The position numbers and the translations under genes are program-made. Positions 21,111 to 34,129 of a stretch of DNA of 64,000 nt are shown piece by piece. The DNA lies in NCBI GenBank assembly GCA_936450465.1, contig OW388299.1:35413548-35477547 (forward strand), given 5' to 3'. How positions within the stretch are numbered: the stretch's first letter is position 1; each line of letters starts with the position of its first letter. This DNA comes from Gibbula magus. Lineage: Eukaryota; Mollusca; Gastropoda; Trochida; Trochidae. The notes under the pieces were generated by a model. It was not told the origin of the DNA. It ran no database searches and saw only the letters and a program-made list of their open reading frames with translations.

Positions 21111-21716
21111 ATAAAATGCCAATATGTTGTGTATTTACAGGACGTTTAAATACACATTAATATAACTATCGCCAGCAATGATTGAGAAACCTGCAGGACG
21201 AAGATAGTCGAGAGAAAGCATGTGCATGTATAGGTTGTCATAAGGACTTTGCAATTGACATACTATTGGTCTCTGAACTGTTGTTATTGTGTTCAACATC
21301 ATGCCTGCAATAACGAAAAATCTATCTAATGACATCACATTCAGTGGTACACGCTAATCCAATGTACATGTCTTCAAACATTTTATTTTTATTTTAACTG
21401 CCTTTTATCAGATTTTTTCCGTATAAAAACTATTTCTCGTACACCAAGACGTAGATGAAAGATTGCTGTAGCAATAGGTATTATTTTTTATTGTATCAGA
21501 AACAGAAAATACTTATGGCTCTTTAACTTTTCGGTGAGATACTCACCTAAGCAAACATAAATTCTGTTCAATGACCACAAATACTCCAGGAGTATTTATA
21601 CTTATGAGTAAATATCCTTTCCTAGACGTCTAGGGATCTAGTAAATATACTTTTACTTAGGTATATTTACTCCAGGAGTATAATTACTCATGTAAGCGTT
21701 CACAAGTAAAGTTACC

Positions 21717-22744
21717 TTATACCCTGTTCGCATGCACTAAATTTACTCCTATGAGGAAATTTACTCACAAGTAAATATACTCATGTGAGTAAAAGCAAAA
21801 TTACTAAGCGTTCGCATGACATTGACAACAAGGGGGAGGTATTTCTTTATTTTATGTTGTTAAACTTACGGATTTTCTAAAACTTGAAGAAAAATAGAGT
21901 CATGGGCTTTGTAGCTCATCGGGGTTTATATTATTTGATGTTGAAGAATGAAATATATTGTTCTCAGTTTACACTCAAGCTCTGAAAAAAAATTTATTCT
22001 GAAAATATCACCATTTTATTAAATATTGAAAAGGAGACTGTAAGAAATTGGATTTTCCGAGGAAGAGGCTTCTTTTTAAGATTCTTTTCATGTTTTTTCC
22101 AGAGTCTAAGTAACATTATTCACAATCTTAGCCCTGAAAATTTGTTGTCCAAGTATCACAGTTCCTGCAAAGATAACTGCATACAACCCTCCTCCTCCTC
22201 CCACCCCAATTACACAGCATTATGCAATATTCTCTACTGTCAGACCCAGCGTCGTGTGGCCTGCTAAAAAGAGTATAGGGGAAAAGGAATTTTAAATTAG
22301 CTCTAAAATCTTTGTTTTTCACAGTAGAAAGATACAAAAGTGATCTTCTCAGAATTAGCGTCCTAGCATTACTAGTTCCAGGAGTGAAATTAAAAGTTTG
22401 AGTTTAACACTTTGCCACGTCCAGATTTGAGGAAGGATTTTGACCAAATGACCAGACAAAGTCTACAGGTGTTAACGATGTTGTTCTGAAAATTTTAACT
22501 TTCTGTATCAAATGTTTTTTGAGAAGAAGCCGTTTAAAGAGCTAAAAATGCGATGGCATGACCAATTACTCCTGTAAACAAATTTGCTCATGAGTAAATA
22601 TACTTTTGCACGACCCCTTGACTAGGTGCAAATTTGCTCCTGGAGTAAATTTGCTTAGGTGAGTAATTGCGTTCGCATGCACTAAATACTCACGTGAGTA
22701 TATTTACTTACGTGAGTAAATCGACGTATGCGAACAGGGTATAA
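21717..22744. mobile_element. Innermost nested TIR element, about 1.03 kb
   Basis: Perfect 17-bp inverted ends, TTATACCCTGTTCGCAT at 21717-21733 and its reverse complement at 22728-22744, followed by repeated GAGTAAATTTACTC-like subterminal motifs. Absent at the matching place in unit 2 (about 61205-61217). No coding capacity. Target duplication is unclear because the ends read into a TATA-rich flank. Confidence 0.75.
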
Positions 22745-23994
22745 TGAGTATCTTTACTCACATAAGCAAATGTGTCCATGTGAAAAGGGGTTTAAACTAC
22801 ACTGTTTATATTATATTTATACACTGTCAATCTGAACAACAAAATAAGTAGGACAACGGAATTATAACGTCATATATAATATAATAATGATTAGAGGAAC
22901 AAGTTTTGAACATAAATCGATGAGTATATATTGGCAACCAAAGCTTACCTGTCATTTATGAGTATTAATCAAAGAATGTCCATGACAACGATTAAAGGGA
23001 TTGAGCAGACGAAGGAAGTTGTTTATAACAAAATACCACGTTTTGATTAGATAAGAAGTGTTGATCCTTACAAAAGGACCAATCAACGATCTTCGTTTGA
23101 TACAATATATTTAGACATGAACGGAAAAGCACCTCGCTGTTCATCGCTAAAAATATACTGTGTTTTTAATTGTTTGATTGCCACTACATTTTTATACGCC
23201 CTGACATTTTGTTTCCGGCTGTCAAATATTACATTTAAAAAAATGTTATATCTCATTAAAATGAGAAAGATATGAGTGACTACTGTGCGCTTGAAGTCAG
23301 AAGATCGGGGAAACGAATGTAAACTAACGATTGTAGATCATGAATCTGTTATCATCCCGAATACTCAGATATGTGTTATGGTTATATATTATGTGATATA
23401 TCAACATTCCTAGTTTCTAGAACACTTTATTTAAGGAAATTCGGACATGGATTAACGAAATGTAGTCTTTTCATCGAGCCGTGTTGATCACAAGAATCGC
23501 CGATTTATTCCCTTTTTCATGTAGTCATTGAAGCTTCTAACCACATATTACAAAAATGTGAACATATTGGTTAGAAAGAAGAATGTGTCTAGTTTCCCCA
23601 TAAAAATATTTCAACAAAATCGATTGACGAATAACGGAGATATGTCATTTTCAAAATGACCCCATAGATCTTGGCCCTATATGTATATACGGTGAATCCT
23701 TGTAGGCTCTGTTGACAACAGCTAGTTCGTTTCAGATAGGCCACAAATCACAGTCACTTTTCAGGATTTTGCGTAAGAGTGTGGACGAGATGTATACAGG
23801 GTGAGGACAACACTGTTACAAGCCGGGGGAATGGGAATGGGAATGGGGGAAAACAAGCAAGAGCCACCCCCGAGGCTGACGGTCGGTTGATCACCAATAT
23901 GGCGTCGTAAACACTGATGACGTCATGTGCACAAGGTTCAGAATGGAAAACTCAAAGAACTACTCATGGCCTGATAAGTGTCTTGCTTTACGTT

Positions 23995-24193
23995 TACTTA
24001 CCAAAATTTAAGTTTTGCTGATATCCGGAGAACAATATCAAGGTCGTGCTGACAAGCTTAATAAAATACTTGATGATAAGGTCAAGGTCACCACCATTTA
24101 TCAGTCCTTAATCTTTCCTAGGAAAAGCGTTGAAGAGAATCCAGTGACAAGAGTAAAATTGCAAAGTGTCGTTGTGAACTTGAAATAAATGCC
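23995..24193. other. Palindrome spacer
   Basis: 199 bp between the arms. Its reverse complement is collinear with unit 2 at about 62534-62745, that is, with what normally follows the arm. It contains TCAAGGTCA motifs. No gene. Confidence 0.9.
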
Positions 24194-27100
24194 AACGTAA
24201 AGCAAGACACTTATCAGGCCATGAGTAGTTCTTTGAGTTTTCCATTCTGAACCTTGTGCACATGACGTCATCAGTGTTTACGACGCCATATTGGTGATCA
24301 ACCGACCGTCAGCCTCGGGGGTGGCTCTTGCTTGTTTTCCCCCATTCCCATTCCCATTCCCCCGGCTTGTAACAGTGTTGTCCTCACCCTGTATACATCT
24401 CGTCCACACTCTTACGCAAAATCCTGAAAAGTGACTGTGATTTGTGGCCTATCTGAAACGAACTAGCTGTTGTCAACAGAGCCTACAAGGATTCACCGTA
24501 TATACATATAGGGCCAAGATCTATGGGGTCATTTTGAAAATGACATATCTCCGTTATTCGTCAATCGATTTTGTTGAAATATTTTTATGGGGAAACTAGA
24601 CACATTCTTCTTTCTAACCAATATGTTCACATTTTTGTAATATGTGGTTAGAAGCTTCAATGACTACATGAAAAAGGGAATAAATCGGCGATTCTTGTGA
24701 TCAACACGGCTCGATGAAAAGACTACATTTCGTTAATCCATGTCCGAATTTCCTTAAATAAAGTGTTCTAGAAACTAGGAATGTTGATATATCACATAAT
24801 ATATAACCATAACACATATCTGAGTATTCGGGATGATAACAGATTCATGATCTACAATCGTTAGTTTACATTCGTTTCCCCGATCTTCTGACTTCAAGCG
24901 CACAGTAGTCACTCATATCTTTCTTATTTTAATGAGATATAACATTTTTTTAAATGTAATATTTGACAGCCGGAAACAAAATGTCAGGGCGTATAAAAAT
25001 GTAGTGGCAATCAAACAATTAAAAACACAGTATATTTTTAGCGATGAACAGCGAGGTGCTTTTCCGTTCATGTCTAAATATATTGTATCAAACGAAGATC
25101 GTTGATTGGTCCTTTTGTAAGGATCAACACTTCTTATCTAATCAAAACGTGGTATTTTGTTATAAACAACTTCCTTCGTCTGCTCAATCCCTTTAATCGT
25201 TGTCATGGACATTCTTTGATTAATACTCATAAATGACAGGTAAGCTTTGGTTGCCAATATATACTCATCGATTTATGTTCAAAACTTGTTCCTCTAATCA
25301 TTATTATATTATATATGACGTTATAATTCCGTTGTCCTACTTATTTTGTTGTTCAGATTGACAGTGTATAAATATAATATAAACAGTGTAGTTTAAACCC
25401 CTTTTCACATGGACACATTTGCTTATGTGAGTAAAGATACTCATTATACCCTGTTCGCATACGTCGATTTACTCACGTAAGTAAATATACTCACGTGAGT
25501 ATTTAGTGCATGCGAACGCAATTACTCACCTAAGCAAATTTACTCCAGGAGCAAATTTGCACCTAGTCAAGGGGTCGTGCAAAAGTATATTTACTCATGA
25601 GCAAATTTGTTTACAGGAGTAAATTGGTCATGCCATCGCATTTTTAGCTCTTTAAACGGCTTCTTCTCAAAAAACATTTGATACAGAAAGTTAAAATTTT
25701 CAGAACAACATCGTTAACACCTGTAGACTTTGTTTGGTCATTTGGTCAAAATCCTTCCTCAAATCTGGACGTGGCAAAGTGTTAAACTCAAACTTTTAAT
25801 TTCACTCCTGGAACTAGTAATGCTAGGACGCTAATTCTGAGAAGATCACTTTTGTATCTTTCTACTGTGAAAAACAAAGATTTTAGAGCTAATTTAAAAT
25901 TCCTTTTCCCCTATACTCTTTTTAGCAGGCCACACGACGCTGGGTCTGACAGTAGAGAATATTGCATAATGCTGTGTAATTGGGGTGGGAGGAGGAGGAG
26001 GGTTGTATGCAGTTATCTTTGCAGGAACTGTGATACTTGGACAACAAATTTTCAGGGCTAAGATTGTGAATAATGTTACTTAGACTCTGGAAAAAACATG
26101 AAAAGAATCTTAAAAAGAAGCCTCTTCCTCGGAAAATCCAATTTCTTACAGTCTCCTTTTCAATATTTAATAAAATGGTGATATTTTCAGAATAAATTTT
26201 TTTTCAGAGCTTGAGTGTAAACTGAGAACAATATATTTCATTCTTCAACATCAAATAATATAAACCCCGATGAGCTACAAAGCCCATGACTCTATTTTTC
26301 TTCAAGTTTTAGAAAATCCGTAAGTTTAACAACATAAAATAAAGAAATACCTCCCCCTTGTTGTCAATGTCATGCGAACGCTTAGTAATTTTGCTTTTAC
26401 TCACATGAGTATATTTACTTGTGAGTAAATTTCCTCATAGGAGTAAATTTAGTGCATGCGAACAGGGTATAAGGTAACTTTACTTGTGAACGCTTACATG
26501 AGTAATTATACTCCTGGAGTAAATATACCTAAGTAAAAGTATATTTACTAGATCCCTAGACGTCTAGGAAAGGATATTTACTCATAAGTATAAATACTCC
26601 TGGAGTATTTGTGGTCATTGAACAGAATTTATGTTTGCTTAGGTGAGTATCTCACCGAAAAGTTAAAGAGCCATAAGTATTTTCTGTTTCTGATACAATA
26701 AAAAATAATACCTATTGCTACAGCAATCTTTCATCTACGTCTTGGTGTACGAGAAATAGTTTTTATACGGAAAAAATCTGATAAAAGTCAGTTAAAATAA
26801 AAATAAAATGTTTGAAGACATGTACATTGGATTAGCGTGTACCACTGAATGTGATGTCATTAGATAGATTTTTCGTTATTGCAGGCATGATGTTGAACAC
26901 AATAACAACAGTTCAGAGACCAATAGTATGTCAATTGCAAAGTCCTTATGACAACCTATACATGCACATGCTTTCTCTCGACTATCTTCGTCCTGCAGGT
27001 TTCTCAATCATTGCTGGCGATAGTTATATTAATGTGTATTTAAACGTCCTGTAAATACACAACATATTGGCATTTTATCTGTTAAATGTGATTCAACCAG

Positions 27101-28871
27101 CACATATATTATTATATTATTATATGCTTCAAGAAAAATATCTCGTTGGCACAAACAGCTATTTCGATTTCATTAGGAACTACAAATAACGCCAAATTTT
27201 AGTTTTCGTAAATAGGACTACTCATAAACTGTGATTCTCTTTTGTTTGTTTGTTAACTGTGTGAGAGTCTACCACAATGCTGTGCGCTTTTGCTTTTGCA
27301 TTTTATCTTTTAAATGGTATTTTATTATGGTTATAACAGCAACCTATAGAACATATATTATCATATGCTACAAGCAAAATATCTCGTTGGTAAAAACAGC
27401 TATTTCAACTGCATAAGGAACTACGTACATAACATAACGCCAAATTTCAGTTTCCGTGAGTAGGATTACTCATCAACTGTGTTTCTCTTTTGTTTTTATT
27501 TGTTTACTGTGTGAGAGTCGACAACAATGCTTTGCGTTTGAAAATAAAAGACTCGATATATATATGGACTGGAAAACAACTTATAACCAATTAATTAATT
27601 TATTAATTATATTTCAATTAGAAATAATTTGGGAATCTTTCCTGAATTGTTATCAACATGCTCAATAGTTGTTTACGATAACATAAAAAAATTGCTGAGG
27701 GTAGTTACATCAATACTAAATTAAGTAACACAAAGTATATACAATGTCTCCAGAAAATTTTCATCAAAATGGTGTCATAAAAAGACATTTTCGTGGTTTG
27801 AGAGCTCCAATGGCGAGATCATTCTCATCTCCATTCACTTCTCTCCCACGACAAACCCCATATCCGTTTTGTATGAACAGCTTTCCCATTGACATTGTCT
27901 CAAAATATGAAAATTCTGTTATTCTTATCACAATACTATGTTTACTTATACCTGGCGATAACAACATGTGAACATGATGTAAATTTACTTTTACTTATGT
28001 GAGTATACTTACTCATGTAAGTAAATTGCTTATGTAAGAACATTGTGTCAATGCGAAAGAGGCTTAAGAGTATGCAATGTTGATTACTTGTAGGGTATTC
28101 ACGGTGAAAGAATAAAATTTGCTACCCGAAATCAAGTCAAAGAATCTGCAAACATGGTTGCACTTTGACACATCTATTTAAAATTGCATAATAACATTGA
28201 CAGGGTAGATTTAGGATTCACGGTTTTTTAAAAACTCTGTGACATTGGTTGACGAAAATGTGGCCATTTTAGCAACGCATGTATTCGTTCAAAGTAATAC
28301 TATGGTGAAATCGTTTGTCTAGGCTCTTTTCCCGCGAGATGTGGATAGCATTTGTTGGAGGATTAAAAGCCAGAAAACATATTGTGTGGAAATAATAATT
28401 ATTCCGGTACATGAACAACTGTATTTCATCACAACCGGTTGAACAATAAAGTATATATGCCTTTTTGGACAAACGTTTTGACCCCCCTCACTCCATTGGC
28501 GGTTATTCCGCCTCGTACGCTCACTAAGAAGCCCATCTTCTCTCTTTATCGCACTGAAAATAGTTATCTACATTATCTATCCTGATTAGCGGGAAATTGA
28601 TAGAAAAATAAAACTTCATTTTCTTTGGTTAGATTAAAAATAAAGTGACATTACATGTCATGAAACACGGCACTATTGCCGAGTGAGACTTACCACTGAC
28701 GCTTGATCACCAATATGGCGGATAAACAAGCCGTGACGTCAGATCACGTGACTTCGTGCACAAGGTTTATAGATGAATTTACCCTGGCAAATATTACAGC
28801 ATGATTAATAGGTGAATATATACTTGCGTCTGGATTTGCAGGAATACATTTTTAAATGATAATGGTAGAGT
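24194..28871 (-). repeat. Right arm of the palindrome
   Basis: Reverse complement of 19318-23994, containing inverted copies of the nested elements (outer about 24248-28767, innermost about 25444-26472). The arm ends in AGAGT exactly where the satellite begins. Where arms differ, two sites checked in unit 2 agree with the right arm (near 26788 and 24924), so at those sites the left arm changed. Confidence 0.96.
24248..28767. mobile_element. Outer TIR element, inverted copy in the right arm
   Basis: Mirror of 19422-23940, with the same nested 17-bp-TIR element inside at about 25444-26472. See the left-arm entry. Confidence 0.6.
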
Positions 28872-31800
28872 ATGGATGTATGGATGTATGGATGTATGGA
28901 TGTATGGGTGTATGGATGTATGGGTGTATGGATGTATGGGTGTATGGGTGTATGGGTGTATGGGTGTATGGATGTATGGGTGTATGGATGTATGGGTGTA
29001 TGGGTGTAAGGGTGTATGGATGTATGGGTGTATGGGTGTATGGATGTATGGATGTATGGGTGTATGGATGTATGGGTGTATGGGTGTATGGATGTATGGG
29101 TGTATGGGTGTATGGGTGTATGGATGTATGGGTGTATGGGTGTATGGATCTATGGGTGTATGGATGTATGGATGTATGGATGTATGGATGTATGGATGTA
29201 TGGATGTATGGATGTATGGGTGTATGGATGTATGGGTGTATGGGTGTATGGATGTATGGATGTATGGATGTATGGGTGTATGGATGTATGGGTGTATGGG
29301 TGTATGGATGTATGGGTGTATGGGTGTATGGGTGTATGGGTGTATGGATGTATGGGTTTATGGATGTATGGATGTATGGGTGTATGGATGTATGGATGTA
29401 TGGGTGTATGGGTGTATGGGTGTATGGGTGTATGGGTGTATGGGTGTATGGATGTATGGGTTTATGGATGTATGAATGTATGGGTGTATGGATGTATGGA
29501 TGTAGGGGTGTATGGATGTATGGGTGTATGGGTGTATGGATGTATGGGTGTATGGGTGTATGGGTGTATGGATGTATGGGTGTATGGGTGTTTGGATCTA
29601 TGGGTGTATGGATGTATGGATGTATGGATGTATGGATGTATGGGTGTATGGGTGTATGGATGTATGGGTGTATGGGTGTATGGGTGTATGGGTGTATGGA
29701 TGTATGGGTGTATGGATGTATGGGTGTATGGGTGTATGGATGTATGGATGTATTGATGTATGGATGTATGGGTGTATGGGTGTATGGATGTATGGATGTA
29801 TGGATGTATGGGTGTATGGATGTATGGATGTATGGATGTATGGATGTATGGATGTATTGGTGTATGGATGTAAGGGTGTATGGGTGTATGGATGTATGGA
29901 TGTATGGATGTATTGGTGTATGGATGTATGGGTGTATGGGTGTATGGATGTATGGGTGTATGGTTGTATGGGTGTATGGGTGTATGGATGTATGGGTGTA
30001 TGGATGTATGGGTGTAAGGTTGTATGGATGTATGGGTGTATGGGTGTATGGATGTATGGATGTATGGGTGTATGGATGTATGGGTGTATGGGTGTATGGG
30101 TGTATAGGTGTATGGATGTATGGGTGTATGGGTGTATGGGTGTATGGGTGTATGGATGTATGGGTGTATGGATGTATGGGTGTATGGATGTATGGATGTA
30201 TGGATGTATGGATGTATGGGTGTATGGATGTATGGGTGTATGGATGTATGGGTGTATGGGTGTATGGGTGTATGGGTGTATGGATCTATGGGTGTATGGA
30301 TGTATGGGTGTATGGATGTATGGGTGTAAGGGTGTATGGATGTATGGGTGTATGGGTGTATGGGTGTATGGGTGTATGGGTGTATGGATGTATGGGAGTA
30401 TGGGTGTATGGATCTATGGGTGTATGGATGTATGGATGTATGGATGTATGGATGTATGGGTGTATGGATGTATGGGTGTATGGGTGTATGGATGTATGGA
30501 TGTATGGATGTATGGATGTATGGATGTATGGATGTATGGATGTATGGATGTATGGATGTATGGATGTATTGGTGTATGGATGTATGGGTGTATGGGTGTA
30601 TGGATGTATGGGTGTATGGATGTATGGATGTATGGATGTATGGGTGTATGGATGTATGGGTGTATGGGTGTATGGGTGTATGGATGTATGGGTGTATGGG
30701 TGTTTGGATCTATGGGTGTATGGATGTATGGATGTATGGATGTATGGATGTATGGATGTATGGATGTATGGATGTATGGGTGTATGGGTGTATGGATGTA
30801 TGGGTGTATGGGTGTATGGATGTATGGATGTATGGGTGTATGGATGTATTGATGTATTGATGTATGGATGTATGGTTGTATGGGTGTATGGATGTATGGA
30901 TGTATGGATGTATGGGTGTATGGATGTATGGGTGTATGGATGTATGGATGTATGGATGTATTGGTGTATGGATGTAAGGGTGTATGGGTGTATGGATGTA
31001 TGGATGTATGGATGTATTGGTGTATGGATGTATGGGTGTATGGGTGTATGGATGTATGGGTGTATGGGTGTATGGGTGTATGGGTGTATGGGTGTATGGG
31101 TGTATGGATGTATGGGTGTATGGGTGTATGGGTGTATGGGTGTATGGATGTATGGGTGTATGGATGTATGGGTGTATGGATGTATGGATGTATGGATGTA
31201 TGGATGTATGGGTGTATGGATGTATGGGTGTATGGATGTATAGGTGTATGGGTGTATGGGTGTATGGGTGTATGGATGTATGGGTTTATGGATGTATGGA
31301 TGTATGGGTGTATGGATGTATGGATGTATGGGTGTATGGGTGTATGGGTGTATGGGTGTATGGATGTATGGGTTTATGGATGTATGAATGTATGGGTGTA
31401 TGGATGTATGGATGTATGGGTGTATGGATGTATGGTGGTATGGGTGTATGGATATATGGGTGTATGGGTGTATGGGTGTATGGATGTATGGGTGTATGGG
31501 TGTTTGGATCTATGGGTGTATGGATGTATGGATGTATGGATGTATGGATGTATGGGTGTATGGGTGTATGGATGTATGGGTGTATGGGTGTATGGGTGTA
31601 TGGGTGTATGGATGTATGGGTGTATGGATGTATGGGTGTATGGGTGTATGGATGTATGGATGTATTGATGTATGGATGTATGGGTGTATGGGTGTATGGA
31701 TGTATGGATGTATGGATGTATGGGTGTATGGATGTATGGATGTATGGATGTATGGATTTATGGATGTATTGGTGTATGGATGTAAGGGTGTATGGGTGTA

Positions 31801-34129
31801 TGGATGTATGGATGTATGGATGTATTGGTGTATGGATGTATGGGTGTATGGGTGTATGGATGTATGGGTGTATGGGTGTATGGGTGTATGGGTGTATGGA
31901 TGTATGGGTGTATGGATGTATGGGTGTAAGGGTGTATGGATGTATGGGTGTATGGGTGTATGGATGTATGGATGTATGGGTGTATGGATGTATGGGTGTA
32001 TGGGTGTATGGGTGTATGGGTGTATGGATGTATGGGTGTATGGGTGTATGGGTGTATGGGTGTATGGATGTATGGGTGTATGGATGTATGGGTGTATGGA
32101 TGTATGGATGTATGGATGTATGGATGTATGGGTGTATGGATGTATGGGTGTATGGATGTATGGGTGTATGGGTGTATGGGTGTATGGGTGTATGGGTGTA
32201 TGGATCTATGGGTGTATGGATGTATGGGTGTATGGATGTATGGGTGTAAGGGTGTATGGATGTATGGGTGTATGGGTGTATGGGTGTATGGGTGTATGGG
32301 TGTATGGATGTATGGGAGTATGGGTGTATGGATCTATGGGTGTATGGATGTATGGATGTATGGATGTATGGATGTATGGGTGTATGGATGTATGGGTGTA
32401 TGGGTGTATGGATGTATGGATGTATGGATGTATGGATGTATGGATGTATGGATGTATGGATGTATGGATGTATTGGTGTATGGATGTATGGGTGTATGGG
32501 TGTATGGATGTATGGGTGTATGGATGTATGGATGTATGGATGTATGGGTGTATGGATGTATGGGTGTATGGGTGTATGGGTGTATGGATGTATGGGTGTA
32601 TGGGTGTTTGGATCTATGGGTGTATGGATGTATGGATGTATGGATGTATGGATGTATGGATGTATGGATGTATGGATGTATGGATGTATGGGTGTATGGG
32701 TGTATGGATGTATGGGTGTATGGGTGTATGGGTGTATGGGTGTATGGATGTATGGGTGTATGGATGTATGGATGTATGGGTGTATGGATGTATGGATGTA
32801 TTGATGTATGGATGTATGGTTGTATGGGTGTATGGATGTATGGATGTATGGATGTATGGGTGTATGGATGTATGGGTGTATGGATGTATGGATGTATGGA
32901 TGTATTGGTGTATGGATGTAAGGGTGTATGGGTGTATGGATGTATGGATGTATGGATGTATTGGTGTATGGATGTATGGGTGTATGGGTGTATGGATGTA
33001 TGGGTGTATGGGTGTATGGGTGTATGGGTGTATGGGTGTATGGATGTATGGGTGTATGGATGTATGGGTGTAAGGGTGTATGGATGTATGGGTGTATGGG
33101 TGTATCGATGTATGGATGTATGGGTGTATGGATGTATGGGTGTATGGGTGTATGGGTGTATGGATGTATGGGTGTATGGGTGTATGGGTGTATGGGTGTA
33201 TGGATGTATGGGTGTATGGATGTATGGGTGTATGGATGTATGGGTGTAAGCGTGTATGGATGTATGGGTGTATGGGTGTATGGATGTATGGATGTATGGA
33301 TGTATTGATGTATGGGTGTATGGATGTATGGGTGTATGGGTGTATGGATGTATGGGTGTATGGGTGTATGGGTGTATGGGTGTATGGGTGTATGGATGTA
33401 TGGGTGTATGGGTGTATGGATCTATGGGTGTATGGATGTATGGATGTATGGATGTATGGATGTATGGATGTATGGATGTATGGATGTATGGATGTATGGG
33501 TGTATGGATGTATGGGTGTATGGGTGTACGGATGTATGGATGTATGGATGTACGGGTGTATGGATGTATGGGTGTATGGGTGTATGGATGTATGGGTGTA
33601 TGGGTGTATGGGTGTATGGGTGTATGGATGTATGGGTTTATGGATGTATGGATGTATGGGTGTATGGATGTATGGATGTATGGGTGTATGGATGTATGGG
33701 TGTATGGGTGTATGGATGTATGGGTGTATGGGTGTATGGGTGTATGGATGTATGGGTGTATGGGTGTTTGGATCTATGGGTGTATTGATGTATGGATGTA
33801 TGGATGTATGGATGTATGGATGTATGGATGTATGGGTGTATGGATGTATGGATGTATGGATGTATGGGTGTATGGGTGTATGGATGTATGGGTGTATGGA
33901 TGTATGGGTGTATGGGTGTATGGGTGTATGGGTGTATGGGTGTATGGATCTATGTGTGTATGGATGTATGGGTGTATGGATGTATTGGTGTAAGGGTGTA
34001 TGGATGTATGGGTGTATTGGTGTATGGATGTATGGATGTATGGGTGTATGGATGTATGGGTGTATGGGTGTATGGATGTATGGGTGTATGGGTGTATGGG
34101 TGTATGGGTGTATGGATGTATGGGAGTAT

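Larger units (their letters stand above)
20120..22795. mobile_element. Middle nested TIR-like element
   Basis: Imperfect inverted ends: CCTCTTTCGCATTGACACA near 20127, and the reverse complement of CCCCTTTTCACATGGACACA near 22790, both continuing into TTGCTTA / GAGTAAA-type subterminal motifs. Unit 2 has a shorter version (about 59610-61270) without the innermost insertion. Confidence 0.5.
19422..23940. mobile_element. Outer TIR element of about 4.5 kb within the left arm
   Basis: Inverted ends of about 55-65 bp: AACCTTGTGCAC ... GCCATATTGGTGATCAA at 19422-19487, and the reverse complement of the same kind at 23886-23939. The ends contain a CArG-like CCATATTGG and TGACGTCA. In unit 2 only the right end remains (about 62411-62473). 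No transposase is visible, so it would be non-autonomous. Two further elements are nested inside. Confidence 0.6.
381..23994 (+). repeat. Unit 1 of a large segmental tandem duplication
   Basis: This segment and 43730-62533 share the same order of parts: satellite edge, flank, LINE remnant, gene A/B, minisatellite-like block, gene C/C', and right-end transposons. The copies are similar throughout, with a few percent of differences by eye. Differences in unit 1 are a missing gene D with a Tc1 element in its place, a LINE insertion at 5645-6930, extra blocks at about 11910-12550 and 13407-13718, a partial gene copy at 14671-15473, and a 1-kb nested element at 21717-22744. Confidence 0.85.
19318..23994 (+). 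repeat. Left arm of a large palindrome
   Basis: 4677 bp matching the reverse complement of 24194-28871 almost perfectly. Left and right positions sum to 48189 over the outer part and 48188 near the centre; the 1-nt shift comes from a T-run near 22566. Only a few substitutions were seen (for example near 21407, 22455 and 23265). The left boundary is in ACTCT at 19318. Confidence 0.96.

Noticed and set aside
22128..26061. Two identical 69-codon frames, one in each palindrome arm
   Set aside because: Identity is due to the palindrome. They lie inside the non-coding nested element and have no homologue in unit 2.
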